DNA of 39,549 nucleotides from CAITQP01 sp964533145 (lineage in GTDB: Bacteria; Patescibacteriota; Minisyncoccia; Phycocordibacterales; UBA9973): assembly GCA_964533145.1 (NCBI GenBank), contig CAZHLG010000004.1:1-39549 (forward strand), written 5' to 3'. A program made the translations under genes and the position numbers. Positions within the stretch are counted from its first letter, which is position 1. Each line of letters starts with the position of its first letter. The notes under the pieces are model-generated. The model was not told where the DNA came from, did no database searches, and worked only from the letters and a program-made list of their open reading frames with translations. Of the stretch, positions 21,038 to 30,279 are shown in pieces.

Positions 21038-23557
21038 GTGAACACGAAACGTCTTCTCGCAGGATTTCTGATCGCCACGACGCTCTTTGTGAGCGCGGCG
21101 CCTGCCGTAGTGGCGCAGACATCGCTCGCCGATATCGCTAACGACACGGAAGGCGCCGTCGCCGCAGCGGCTATCGCCTGCTTTGCCGGCAAGATGAAGG
21201 GCGTACAGAGCTTGTTCGGCGGCAGCGGCGACGGCGGCAGCAAGGTTCCTGTCGGCGATGCGTCCGTGCAGGCATCCACGGGAGCCATCGAGGAAAAGCA
21301 GAACTGCACGAACGTCATCGCCCGCGCCGCCGCACAGACGATTTTGCGCGAGCTCACCATTGCGACTGTCAATTGGATCAACCACGGGTTCAATGGCAAT
21401 CCTCTGTACGTGAAAGACACGGGCTCCATCCTTAAAAACATCGCCGATCAGGAGATCCGCAATTTCAATTCGATCATCGCTTTCAACAGCAAGAATTACC
21501 CGTTCGGCCGGGCTGCGGCGCAATCGCTCACCGCACAGCTCCAGACAACCTTCGCTCAGCGGGCTGCGTACAGTCTTGATGCCGTCATCGCCCAGCGGTA
21601 TCCGGGGATGAATTCGCGCGATTACATGCGTGATTTCGCCGTCGGTGGGTGGGATGCGTTTTTGGCACAGACCATGCCGAACAACAACCCGTTCGGTTTC
21701 AACCTCATTGCCAAAAACGAGCTTGCTTCGCGGGTCGCAGGCACTGACTATTCGGCGGCTCAGGACCTCAAGGACACGATCCAGCGTTCCATGGGCTTCA
21801 TGAACATCAAGACCTGTTCGGATTCGAGCTATCGGCCGGCGGATGCGAAGAACATCGTCGCGCAGGATCAAGCCAATCTGGAAAAATTGCTTGCTCAGGA
21901 TGATGCCGACGGGGTGACAACCCGCGAACGCTATGCCGAGGAGGAGCGCCTGCGCGCAAAGATCAAGAACAACGGCTGCGGCGGCGTCTGGCAGACCACG
22001 ACGCCGGGCAGCGTCATCGCGCATCAGATCAATACGACGCTCGATATCCCGTCGAATCAGCTCATCAACGGCCAGGATCTCGCGGCTTCGCTGACGGCGA
22101 TCTTCGACGCGCTCACCAACCAGCTTCTGCAGAAAGGCCTGTCGTATCTTTCGGAGGACGGCAATGCCGGCTCGATCGATCCGACCATCGGAGCGGCGAG
22201 CGGCTACGGTCTTGATGATGACACTAATTTCAATGATCGGCATACATGGTCTGCCGGTGCGAATTTCAATCTGTTTAGCGATATTCCGAGCTTGATCACC
22301 AATGAATATAATCCGACAGATGCTTCCGGCTCCGTACTGCCTGCCGGCAAGGGCCGTGACGAGTTCAATGACCCGTCTAAGCCGCGGGGCTATCAGCAGG
22401 TGCTTGCTGTCGAGAACGCCGTGGTCCCGCGCCTGATCGATTCGGCGTACGAGCTTGATTACTGTGTTCCGGGCCCGCGCCCGACATGGGAGAGCGATAC
22501 GCAGCGCGAGCTGGCCACGCAGCTTCAGAAGTGGCCGCGCAACGTGGACATGCAGGGCGGCGATCTCGGAAAGGTCGGCAAATTCCTGTCCGGTACGGTC
22601 CATGATTTCATTGCCGGAGTGACTGCCGACAAGCGGAGCGAAAAATTGTACGGCGGCCTGGTGAGCTTCGCTCTGACGCAGGACGGTCCGGGTGTCGGTG
22701 TTGAGGCCAATGCGAAAGTCAACGGATACGCCAATGCCGTGAATATCATGAATACGCTCTTTAACCGCTACGCCGACGCTCTCTCGGAAGTATACGGCGG
22801 AGATACGAGCAATCAGGGCAGTTTGGATTATCGGGGGCTCATCGAGCGTTCGATCGATCAGACCGAATTCGGCAATATTCCTCGATATCAGAAAGCGGTT
22901 GAGAACAACAAGATTCTTATGGACGACAGTGTGGCCACGGAAAGCCAGCTTCGCGCCCTTGTCGAGCGCATCCGCAAGCTTCCCACGCTCGACGGGTATC
23001 CTGGTTTCGATCCGGCGACGGCGGTCAAGGGCATCGACGGACCCGCACGCAATTACAAGGCGGATCTTGAAAAGGCAAAGAACACCAAATTTGCATTGCT
23101 CAACGCATATGAGCTTGAATTGCGGCGCATCTCTGACACGTTCAAGCTCATCTCGCCGAACATCCACGGTCCTGAAGACGTGCGCAACGAGGAAGCTGCC
23201 CTCTCGACACTCGAGACCACTTTTGACACCATCGGCGGCACCGGAGGATATGTCGAACAGTGCATCGCCACCATGCAGTCCTCGAATTACACCGGCCCTG
23301 AGGATCGTGTGGCATTCCCGCCGGAGCTTACGCAATATCTCACCCGATCGACCGGACACAAGCTGCTTACGATCTTCCCGCCGACCGGCTCGTTCCTTCC
23401 GGATTGGCATTATGCCCAAGGGTCGGGCGTGGTGCTTTCGGGCGGAGGCACTGCTGATCCGGACAAACTCATCCAGAACGACGATGTGGTGACGATCAAC
23501 AGCCAAGGGTCGGTCAATGCGCTCTCCGGCTTCGAGCAATTCCTCGGCGCGTGGTAA
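21038..23557 (+). CDS. Large exported protein of the secretion block, unknown family
   Basis: The 839-residue protein starts with GTG and a signal peptide (TKRLLAGFLIATTLFVSAAP, then AVVAQ). The mature protein has no further clear membrane helix. It looks soluble and globular-helical, with short stretches such as ILRELTIATVNWINHGFNGN and YGLDDDTNFNDRHTW, and few Cys. I do not recognise a named domain; my impression is that large exported proteins of this sort accompany VirB6/VirB4-like genes in Parcubacteria. An open frame continues upstream to 20762 but overlaps the calcium-loop gene, and the signal peptide marks the true start. A perfect 16-bp hairpin follows at 23572. Confidence 0.78.
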   Translation: MNTKRLLAGFLIATTLFVSAAPAVVAQTSLADIANDTEGAVAAAAIACFAGKMKGVQSLFGGSGDGGSKVPVGDASVQASTGAIEEKQNCTNVIARAAAQTILRELTIATVNWINHGFNGNPLYVKDTGSILKNIADQEIRNFNSIIAFNSKNYPFGRAAAQSLTAQLQTTFAQRAAYSLDAVIAQRYPGMNSRDYMRDFAVGGWDAFLAQTMPNNNPFGFNLIAKNELASRVAGTDYSAAQDLKDTIQRSMGFMNIKTCSDSSYRPADAKNIVAQDQANLEKLLAQDDADGVTTRERYAEEERLRAKIKNNGCGGVWQTTTPGSVIAHQINTTLDIPSNQLINGQDLAASLTAIFDALTNQLLQKGLSYLSEDGNAGSIDPTIGAASGYGLDDDTNFNDRHTWSAGANFNLFSDIPSLITNEYNPTDASGSVLPAGKGRDEFNDPSKPRGYQQVLAVENAVVPRLIDSAYELDYCVPGPRPTWESDTQRELATQLQKWPRNVDMQGGDLGKVGKFLSGTVHDFIAGVTADKRSEKLYGGLVSFALTQDGPGVGVEANAKVNGYANAVNIMNTLFNRYADALSEVYGGDTSNQGSLDYRGLIERSIDQTEFGNIPRYQKAVENNKILMDDSVATESQLRALVERIRKLPTLDGYPGFDPATAVKGIDGPARNYKADLEKAKNTKFALLNAYELELRRISDTFKLISPNIHGPEDVRNEEAALSTLETTFDTIGGTGGYVEQCIATMQSSNYTGPEDRVAFPPELTQYLTRSTGHKLLTIFPPTGSFLPDWHYAQGSGVVLSGGGTADPDKLIQNDDVVTINSQGSVNALSGFEQFLGAW

Positions 23558-23571
23558 GCATGCACATTTTC

Positions 23572-23607
23572 AGCACGAAACCCGCGCTTGCGCGCGGGTT
23601 TCGTGCT
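23572..23607. terminator. Perfect 16-bp hairpin fused to the next promoter
   Basis: The arms 23572-23587 and 23592-23607 pair perfectly around TTGC. There is no T run; the last base of the stem is the first base of the TATCAT -10 of the following gene. It may be a rho-independent-like pause, a 3'-end stabiliser or an operator. Confidence 0.5.
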
Positions 23608-23612
23608 ATCAT
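23607..23612 (+). promoter_or_regulatory. -10 element (TATCAT) of the VirB6-like gene
   Basis: The hexamer ends 10 bases before the ATG at 23623. The -35 region lies inside the preceding hairpin. Confidence 0.45.
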
Positions 23613-23622
23613 AGTGAGATAG

Positions 23623-26394
23623 ATGAAGCGTCTTGCCTCGATCGCGCTTGTGTTCGCTGTAGCCGCCGGCGTGTTTTCGCCGCTGGCAGTGGGGTTGTCT
23701 GCGCGAGGCGGGATTATCGTCGGTCCGTCGGTCGTTCATGCGCAGCAGGATCAGGCTGCTTCTTCCGGAAATCTGTACGATGTTCAGAAGGCAAGTGTCG
23801 ACCAGCATCTCGACTCGTGCCTTTTCACCAACGCCTTCATTAGCGGTTCTCTTGCAGGCTGTATCGAGTGGACATTGTATTACATACCGTACAGTATCGG
23901 CTCGTGGCTGATGGGTATTTCGGCTTTGGTCTTTGACTCCCTTGCTGGCCTCACGCTCTCAAGCGCCTTGTATTCAGCCAGCTCGTTCATTCAGGACGGC
24001 TGGGTCATCACTCGCGATTTTGCCAATATTTTCTTCATCCTGATCCTCTTATACATCGCGTTGTCTCTTGTGCTTGGCCTCGGCGGCGGCCACTCAGATC
24101 CGAAACGCATGATTGCATCCGTTGTGGCGGTCGCTGTACTGATCAATTTCAGTTTTTTTATGACGTCGGTCATCATTGACGTCTCGAATACGCTTGCACT
24201 CACATTTTATAATCGCATCCAGCCGACAGACGCGAACGGCAGGCCTCTTGTTGCGGAAGGGGAGGCTGATTCGGGTTCTCGCCTTGGCTTCGAATTAAAA
24301 CCAGTCAGTATTGCTCTTGTCCGGGCTTTCCAGCCGCAGATCCTTGCGTCGGAAGAGTTCTATCAGTCGCTTTCACGCAATCCCGATACGAATAACGGAG
24401 GTCAGGGAGGGTATGAGACAGATCCCGGTTTTTGGAATGTGTTCCGCACTGGCGTGAGCACGGCGCTGCATTTCCGTACGGTGCCGACGGTAGACGATAT
24501 TAATGCTGGGTTTAAAACCGGGAAAGGAGATGTTTCGCCAACCATCATGATAACGATCTTTCTGCTGGTCGGCGCGATGTTTTTGGTGGTCGCCTACAGT
24601 TTTTTCATCGCGTCACTGTCTTTGATCGGACGTCTCGTGACGCTTTGGACACTCATTATCTTTGCGCCGTTCGCGTTCATCTCGCGGATCATTCCGGGAG
24701 GCGAGCGCATCGGCGGTTTTGGCTGGAAGGAATGGTGGACTACTCTGATTTCAACGGCATTTGCCGCCCCGATCTACTTCTTTTTTCTGTATCTTGTCGC
24801 TCGTCTCGCCCAGAGCTCATTTGTCTCGGTGCGAACGCTTGAGAATGGCAGTTTTGCCGAGATCCTTATCCCGGTGATTCTTTCGTTCCTTCTTCTTGTC
24901 ACCTTGCTTCTGCGCGGTACGAAGTTCATCAAGAAGGCGTCGGGCGAGATCGGAGAAATGGTATTCAAAGCTGCGGGGGTGGTGGGTGGCGCAGCGCTCG
25001 GTGTTACCGGGCTTGCTGTCGGCACGGCAGCCGGAGGTCTTGCTGTCGCTGGCCGCAGCACTCTTGGCAAATGGGCAAAGAATTCATCTGAAAATCAGAA
25101 CATTCAAAATCGCGCCAAGAACAAAAGTTTCGATGGATGGGTCGCCCGCCAGCAGCTTCGTGTCGCTTCGAATATGCGTGGCGCCAGCTTTGATGTACGT
25201 CAGAACAAACTTGCGAACAGCCTCTCTTCAGCGACCGGAATGAATCTCGGCAGTTTCGGCGCATTCTCGACCAAGCAGACTGCCGGCGGTTTTGATGCTG
25301 CCGTAGCCCGGGACAATGAGAGGGATGCCAAAATCAAGAAATTGCTCGGATACGATAAGGGTATGGAAGAGGAAATCGAGAAGACTGCTAAGAAAAAGAA
25401 GGAAAAACTTGAGACGACCCAAGACGAACTCGCGCAGTATAAAGCTGACAAGAATGCCGCAAAAGATCTGGATGCTCAGATCACTCGCCTGAGCGCTGTG
25501 AAGCCGTACGCTGGAGAAACGGCTGAGGCAAAAGAACAGCGCGAGAAGGCAGTCAAGGACCTGGAGTCTCAGAAGAAAGCCATTGACGATCGTTTGCGGG
25601 CTGCCGTGTCCGAAGGCAAATCGGAAGCATCTCTTCAGGCGACCATCAATACGCTCAAGAACGGCATCAACAAAAAGAGTCAGCGTGTTGTCGGCAAGAA
25701 GTACGTCGATGAAAATGGGGCAGAATATACGGCGACCGCCAAGCATGCAATGGAGGACATGGGCATTACCGATCTTGAAAAGGCTCAGAAGACGGTCAAG
25801 GATGCTCGATTCAAAGAGTACCTCCTCAACAAAGCAAAAGACGCCGGAGCGGACCCGAGTCATAAATATATTCATGACGAGTATGACAATCTCGGTAATC
25901 TCAAGAAGTTCCATGTTGATCCCAAGCACGCGATCAGAAATTGGAAGCGCGCATACGAAGATGCAGCCAGAGATGCCGGTAAGGCCGCTGCGGTTGGTTT
26001 GGTCGGCGGTTCCGTGTTCGGCCCGCTCGGTTCGGCTATCGGTGCCGGCGGTATGGCGCTTGCGAGCGTCCTGACCTCGGCGTTCCGCGAGGGTGCGGAG
26101 ATACTTACGCTGGGAACGGCCGACGGAAAGATGTTCGGCGGTACGGTCGGCTCACGACTCGTTGAGTTCGAGAGCATCCACCATTCGCTCGAAGCGAAGG
26201 AAGGTGACAAACACCACGGTCCGCCAGCAAGCAAATACAAAGCAAACGTCTCTGGCCCGATCGGCAAGCTCCAGGCGCTCTTTTCGAGCATTATGTCGGG
26301 AGGCGGGGGAGGCGGAGGTCATGGCGGCGGACACGACCATGGACATGACGATCATGGTCATGGCGGGGGACATGATGACCACGGGCACCACTAG
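23623..26394 (+). CDS. VirB6/TrbL-like polytopic membrane protein with His-rich tail
   Basis: The 923-residue protein has a signal peptide (cleaved near VVHA-QQ, residue 40). Several membrane helices follow over residues 75-480 (for example FFILILLYIALSLVLGLGGG, AVLINFSFFMTSVIIDVSNT, MITIFLLVGAMFLVVAYSFF, APIYFFFLYLVARLA and ILSFLLLVTLLLRG). A long cytosolic part comes next, with a coiled coil (about 575-690), a Gly/Ala-rich helical hairpin (AVGLVGGSVFGPLGSAIGAG) and a tail with ten His among the last 24 residues. The topology and the neighbours PrgI and VirB4 fit the VirB6/TrbL inner-membrane channel of type IV secretion systems. The His/Asp/Gly tail could bind Zn, Ni or Cu; this is inference. 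Confidence 0.8.
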   Translation: MKRLASIALVFAVAAGVFSPLAVGLSARGGIIVGPSVVHAQQDQAASSGNLYDVQKASVDQHLDSCLFTNAFISGSLAGCIEWTLYYIPYSIGSWLMGISALVFDSLAGLTLSSALYSASSFIQDGWVITRDFANIFFILILLYIALSLVLGLGGGHSDPKRMIASVVAVAVLINFSFFMTSVIIDVSNTLALTFYNRIQPTDANGRPLVAEGEADSGSRLGFELKPVSIALVRAFQPQILASEEFYQSLSRNPDTNNGGQGGYETDPGFWNVFRTGVSTALHFRTVPTVDDINAGFKTGKGDVSPTIMITIFLLVGAMFLVVAYSFFIASLSLIGRLVTLWTLIIFAPFAFISRIIPGGERIGGFGWKEWWTTLISTAFAAPIYFFFLYLVARLAQSSFVSVRTLENGSFAEILIPVILSFLLLVTLLLRGTKFIKKASGEIGEMVFKAAGVVGGAALGVTGLAVGTAAGGLAVAGRSTLGKWAKNSSENQNIQNRAKNKSFDGWVARQQLRVASNMRGASFDVRQNKLANSLSSATGMNLGSFGAFSTKQTAGGFDAAVARDNERDAKIKKLLGYDKGMEEEIEKTAKKKKEKLETTQDELAQYKADKNAAKDLDAQITRLSAVKPYAGETAEAKEQREKAVKDLESQKKAIDDRLRAAVSEGKSEASLQATINTLKNGINKKSQRVVGKKYVDENGAEYTATAKHAMEDMGITDLEKAQKTVKDARFKEYLLNKAKDAGADPSHKYIHDEYDNLGNLKKFHVDPKHAIRNWKRAYEDAARDAGKAAAVGLVGGSVFGPLGSAIGAGGMALASVLTSAFREGAEILTLGTADGKMFGGTVGSRLVEFESIHHSLEAKEGDKHHGPPASKYKANVSGPIGKLQALFSSIMSGGGGGGGHGGGHDHGHDDHGHGGGHDDHGHH

Positions 26395-26415
26395 GCATTA
26401 GTAGAATAAGCATAC

Positions 26416-26421
26416 TATAAT
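26416..26421 (+). promoter_or_regulatory. -10 element (TATAAT) of the gene at 26431
   Basis: A consensus hexamer ends 9 bases before the ATG. A weak TAGGCA at 26392-26397 lies 18 bases upstream. Confidence 0.55.
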
Positions 26422-26430
26422 GAAAACACT

Positions 26431-27285
26431 ATGGCCGACGACATGATGAAAACCATTCCCGTATCGAGCACCGCTTCTGCAGGTGCTGCGGACTCGCCTC
26501 AACTTGATGGTACGGATTTTTCCGACGTCGAGGTCGAACTCAGACAGCGTTTTGAGCTGCTGCCGGATGATATTCGCTCTGCCATCATGGATACTGGATA
26601 TCAGCAGAAGCTTTTTGACATCGCTAAGGCGCAGAAGCTGACATATGAGGAGCTCGGGATCCTTGAGACCGAGACCACCATGGTCTTGCTTGGCATGACC
26701 AAACCCGCCGACTATAGGGACGAATTGCAGTCAGAACTCAAGAAGAACGATGCAGAGATTGATCAAGTCGTTGCTCAGGTGAATGAAAAAGTCTTTGCGC
26801 CCATCCGCGCATCTCTTGAGAAGCTTTATTCCGCAAAGCGCGAACCAGGGGATTATGCCGGCGTCGATCCTTTTGCTGTCTCTGACGCGCCTGTCGCTGC
26901 GGCCGCGCCGCTTGCAGCTCCGGTTCGCGCGGAGACGGTCAATCCGATTCCGGCCGCACCTGCGCCGAGTCTCACGTCGAACGAGAAAAGCGTCCTTGAG
27001 AAGACCGGCGTGATACTTTCGGACGCTCCGCGCGCGCCGCTTGCGGCGTCTCCGCTCGTCGGCTCTCTGCCGAATCGCGACGATCTGCTCAAGAGCATCG
27101 AAAATCCGCCTAAAAGCCCGGTCGGAAACATCGTAGCGGACAAGCTTGCAGCTGCCGGACCCGTCATCCCTGCCGTGAAAGCCACCGACTATTCCATGCC
27201 TGCCAAGTCTGCTGGCGTTCAGCCGTCAGTGGCGTCCGCAGCACCGGCGGCTTCCAAGACCGATCCGTACCGCGAACCGATTTAA
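26431..27285 (+). CDS. Unknown soluble protein of the secretion block
   Basis: The 284-residue protein has a short disordered start and a conserved-looking helical domain (about 25-130) with VELRQRFELLPDDIRSAIMD, LFDIAKAQKLTYEELGILET and EIDQVVAQVNEKVFAPIRAS. A Pro/Ala/Ser-rich disordered tail reaches to the end. There is no signal peptide, so it is cytosolic. I recognise no family; similar short helical domains occur next to PrgI genes in CPR genomes and may be an adaptor for the VirB6/VirB4 complex. PrgI starts 5 bases after its stop, so the two are one transcription unit. Confidence 0.72.
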   Translation: MADDMMKTIPVSSTASAGAADSPQLDGTDFSDVEVELRQRFELLPDDIRSAIMDTGYQQKLFDIAKAQKLTYEELGILETETTMVLLGMTKPADYRDELQSELKKNDAEIDQVVAQVNEKVFAPIRASLEKLYSAKREPGDYAGVDPFAVSDAPVAAAAPLAAPVRAETVNPIPAAPAPSLTSNEKSVLEKTGVILSDAPRAPLAASPLVGSLPNRDDLLKSIENPPKSPVGNIVADKLAAAGPVIPAVKATDYSMPAKSAGVQPSVASAAPAASKTDPYREPI

Positions 27286-27290
27286 TCCCC

Positions 27291-27689
27291 ATGCGATTCG
27301 ACGTCCCGCAATTCATCGATGTCGAGGACAAGATCTTCGGCCCGCTCACGTTCCACCAGTTCGTATACCTGGCCGGCGGTGCCGGCCTGGCGTTCCTGTG
27401 CTTCAAGCTCCTGCCGTTTTTCTTCGGGTTCCTGCTTGCTGCGCCGATCATCGTTCTTGCCCTCGGTCTTGCATTCTATAAAGTGAACGAGAAGCCGCTC
27501 ATCAACACGATCGAAGCCGCGTTCAATTACGGCGTGCGCGACAAGCTGTATATCTGGAAGAAGGAGAAGCAAGCAAAAGGGAAGGCTGTTGCGCCGCAGG
27601 CCGCTGCGGAGAGCCGCGTCATCCCGAAGATATCCGAGTCCAAGCTGCATGACATCGCCTGGGGCCTTGATGTGCTCGACAAGCGCTGA
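27291..27689 (+). CDS. PrgI family membrane protein
   Basis: The 132-residue protein begins MRFDVPQFIDVEDKIFGPLT, the typical PrgI-family opening, followed by FHQFVYLAGGAGLAFLCFKL and two closely spaced membrane helices (about 22-40 and 42-62). A Lys-rich cytosolic tail (KLYIWKKEKQAKGKA) ends the protein. PrgI proteins lie directly before VirB4-type ATPases in Gram-positive and CPR conjugation-like systems and are thought to link the ATPase to the membrane, as VirB3 does in proteobacteria. It has no Shine-Dalgarno motif and relies on the upstream message. Confidence 0.9.
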   Translation: MRFDVPQFIDVEDKIFGPLTFHQFVYLAGGAGLAFLCFKLLPFFFGFLLAAPIIVLALGLAFYKVNEKPLINTIEAAFNYGVRDKLYIWKKEKQAKGKAVAPQAAAESRVIPKISESKLHDIAWGLDVLDKR

Positions 27690-27726
27690 CGGTCGTTTTG
27701 CACGCCGTGCGCGCATCGTTTAGTGA

Positions 27727-27732
27727 TATACT
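27727..27732 (+). promoter_or_regulatory. -10 element (TATACT) of the TraC-like gene
   Basis: The hexamer ends 6 bases before the GTG at 27739, so the start codon would be at or next to the transcription start. Confidence 0.5.
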
Positions 27733-27738
27733 CTACAC

Positions 27739-28386
27739 GTGGCAGTCTCCGCACAAGCGACGCAGGAATTCGTTCCGATCAAGGAAGTCCGCGAAGGCAC
27801 GATCGTTCTCAAGGACGGCGGTCTTCGTGCCGTGCTCGCCGTGTCGTCGGTCAACCTCTCCCTCAAATCGAGCCAGGAGCAGATTGCCACGATCAATCAG
27901 TTCCAGTCATTCTTGAATTCCGTCGAGTTCCCGGTGCAGATCGTCGTGCAGTCCCGCCGCCTGGACATCCGCCCGTACTTGCTCATGCTTGAAGAGAAGA
28001 TGAAGGAGCAGCGCGAGCCGCTCTTGAAGCTTCAGACCGCGGGGTACATCAGTTTCGTCCGTGAGTTCACCGAGACGGTGGCGATCATGCGCAAATATTT
28101 CTATGTCGTCGTGCCGTACGACGAAGCCGTGCTCAGTTCGAAGAAGGGCGTGTTCGGCGGATTGTTCCAGGGCGGCTCGGCAAAAGAGCGGCAGCTGCGC
28201 GAGGAAGCGAGCTTCGAGGAGAAGCGCACGCAGCTCGATGAGCGCGTTTCCGTGATCTCGGGCGGACTGGAGAGCTGCGGCGCGCGCACCGAGCGTCTCG
28301 GTACGGAGGCGGTGATCGAGCTTTTTTATAAGACGTTCAATCCGGGCGATATCCAGCCCGCGGTCAAACTCGAGGGCGCTCGCTAG
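27739..28386 (+). CDS. TraC-like protein paired with VirB4
   Basis: The 215-residue protein (GTG start) contains FVPIKEVREGTIVLKDGGLR, LSLKSSQEQIATINQFQSFL and FPVQIVVQSRRLDIRPYL. This matches the N-terminal, non-ATPase domain of TraC/VirB4-type conjugation proteins, which in many CPR and Gram-positive systems is a separate protein preceding the ATPase. A helical second half with a Glu/Arg-rich coiled coil (KERQLREEASFEEKRTQLDE) follows. It probably docks the ATPase to the PrgI/VirB6 membrane complex. The VirB4 gene starts 9 bases downstream. No signal peptide is present; it is cytosolic. Confidence 0.82.
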   Translation: MAVSAQATQEFVPIKEVREGTIVLKDGGLRAVLAVSSVNLSLKSSQEQIATINQFQSFLNSVEFPVQIVVQSRRLDIRPYLLMLEEKMKEQREPLLKLQTAGYISFVREFTETVAIMRKYFYVVVPYDEAVLSSKKGVFGGLFQGGSAKERQLREEASFEEKRTQLDERVSVISGGLESCGARTERLGTEAVIELFYKTFNPGDIQPAVKLEGAR

Positions 28387-28395
28387 CGCATACCT

Positions 28396-30228
28396 ATGGC
28401 ACTCTTCGGACTATTTGGAAAAAAATCAGCCGCTTCTCAGACAGCGGTGCAGGCAAATGCCATGCCTGTCTTGCCGGAAGAGATATACGAGGCCGCTTCG
28501 CTTGAGCTCAAGGACATCATCGCTCCGTCGGCGCTCAAGATCGAGCCGAAGAGCATCAATCTCGGCGACAAGATCGCGCGCACGTACTTCGTCATTTCGT
28601 ATCCTGCGACGCTCACCGACAACTGGCTCTCGCCGGTCATCAACCTCGACAAGGTCTTCGACATCTCCATCACCGTGCATCCCGTCGATACGGCCCAGAT
28701 CCTGCGCCAGTTCCAGAAGAAGGTGGCAGAAGTGCAGAGCCAGATCATGACGCGGGAGGCTCGGGGTCTCGTGCGCGATCCGCAGCTCGACATGGCCAAC
28801 CGCAACCTCGAAGAGCTGCGCGACCGCCTGACCCAGGCTCAGGAAAAAATGTTCGACGTGGGCCTGTATCTCACGATCTATGCCGATAACGAGACCGAGC
28901 TCTACAAGATCGAGAACGAGATCAAGTCCATCCTCGAATCCAAGCTCATCTACTTCAAGCCCGCGCTGTTCCAGCAGGACGACGGCTTCCGCAGCGTCAT
29001 TCCGCTTGAGGACGACAAGCTCCAGATCTATCAGAAGCTCAATTCGGAGCCGCTGTCGTCGTTTTTCCCGTTCGTGTCCTTTGATCTAACCTCCGACAAA
29101 GGCATTCTGTACGGCGTGAACCGGCATAACTCGTCGCTCGTCATCTTCGACCGATTCAGCCTCGACAACTACAATTCGATCATCTTCGCGACCTCCGGTG
29201 CGGGTAAGTCATACGCCACGAAGCTCGAGATCATCCGTTCGCTCATGTTCGATACTGAGGTCATCGTCATCGACCCGGAGCGCGAATACGAACGTCTCGC
29301 GGAGGCGCTCGGCGGACGCTACTTCAATATCTCGCTTAATTCCGGTTCGCATATCAACCCGTTCGATCTTCCGCTTCCCGGAGAAGGGGAGACCGGTGCC
29401 GACATCCTGCGCGGCAATGTCATCAATCTCGTGGGCCTTTTCCGCATCATGCTCGGCGGTCTCACCGCAGAAGAAGACGCGCTCATCGACCGCGCGATCA
29501 CGGAGACGTATGCGATCAAGGACATTACGCCGGATTCTGATTTCACGCAGATCGAACCGCCGCTGCTTTCCGACTTTGAAATGGTCCTCGCTGGCATGGA
29601 AGGCACGGAAAGCCTGGTCTCGCGCCTCTCAAAATACACGCACGGCTCATGGGCGGGCTTCATCAACCAGCCGTCGAACGTCGACATCAACAAGAAATTC
29701 GTCGTCTTTTCCGTGCGCGACATGGAGGACGATCTGAAGCCGGCCGCGATGTACATCGTGACGCACTTCATCTGGAACGAGGTCCGCAAGAACATCAAGA
29801 AGCGCCTGCTTGTCGTCGATGAGGCGTGGTGGATGATGAAATCCGACGACACTGCCTCGTTCCTGTATTCGATCGCCAAGCGCGGACGCAAGTATTTCCT
29901 CGGCCTCGCCACGATCACGCAGGACGTCGGTGACTTCATGAAGAGCCCGTATGGCGTGCCGATCGTGACGAACTCGTCGCTCCAGATGCTGCTCAAGCAG
30001 GCACCGTCGACCATCGATGTGCTGCAGAAGACCTTCAGCCTGACGGACGAGGAAAAATACCTTTTGCTCGAATGCAACAAAGGCGAGGGCATCTTCTTTG
30101 CCGGCCTGAAGCACGTCGCCATCAAAGTCATCGCATCGTACACGGAAGACCAGCTCATCACGAGCGATCCTTCGCAGATTCTCGCGCTCCAGAAATCGCG
30201 CACTGAGCTGGCCGAAGCGGTCAAATAG
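28396..30228 (+). CDS. virB4: VirB4-type ATPase of a type IV secretion-like system
   Basis: The 610-residue protein powers assembly or transport in type IV secretion. Its N-terminal CagE/TrbE/VirB4-like domain covers about 1-230 (SINLGDKIARTYFVISYPAT, KVAEVQSQIMTREARGLVRD). The RecA-like motor follows, with Walker A FATSGAGKSYAT (Lys271), VIVIDPEREYERL, Walker B RLLVVDEAWWMMK (Asp475, Glu476), the ARNT-like GLATITQDVGDFM and the sensor NSSLQMLLKQAP. All motifs needed for ATP hydrolysis are present and the length is normal for CPR members. It is cytosolic and membrane-associated. Its upstream partners are PrgI and the TraC-like protein. No VirD4-type coupling protein is seen in the window, so DNA transfer is not established as the function. 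Confidence 0.95.
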   Translation: MALFGLFGKKSAASQTAVQANAMPVLPEEIYEAASLELKDIIAPSALKIEPKSINLGDKIARTYFVISYPATLTDNWLSPVINLDKVFDISITVHPVDTAQILRQFQKKVAEVQSQIMTREARGLVRDPQLDMANRNLEELRDRLTQAQEKMFDVGLYLTIYADNETELYKIENEIKSILESKLIYFKPALFQQDDGFRSVIPLEDDKLQIYQKLNSEPLSSFFPFVSFDLTSDKGILYGVNRHNSSLVIFDRFSLDNYNSIIFATSGAGKSYATKLEIIRSLMFDTEVIVIDPEREYERLAEALGGRYFNISLNSGSHINPFDLPLPGEGETGADILRGNVINLVGLFRIMLGGLTAEEDALIDRAITETYAIKDITPDSDFTQIEPPLLSDFEMVLAGMEGTESLVSRLSKYTHGSWAGFINQPSNVDINKKFVVFSVRDMEDDLKPAAMYIVTHFIWNEVRKNIKKRLLVVDEAWWMMKSDDTASFLYSIAKRGRKYFLGLATITQDVGDFMKSPYGVPIVTNSSLQMLLKQAPSTIDVLQKTFSLTDEEKYLLLECNKGEGIFFAGLKHVAIKVIASYTEDQLITSDPSQILALQKSRTELAEAVK

Positions 30229-30265
30229 GGCCGTCTGGCGCATTCCCGTTTGCGGGGAAATGCCG

Positions 30266-30271
30266 TATACT
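30266..30271 (+). promoter_or_regulatory. -10 element (TATACT) of the gene at 30280
   Basis: The hexamer ends 8 bases before the ATG at 30280; another in-frame ATG at 30274 lies only 2 bases away and is less likely. Confidence 0.5.
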
Positions 30272-30279
30272 GTATGCAT

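Noticed and set aside
20804..23539. Long minus-strand open frame (911 codons) opposite the 839-residue exported protein gene
   Set aside because: The plus-strand frame has a signal peptide and normal composition; the antisense translation is Arg/Ala/His-rich without domains.
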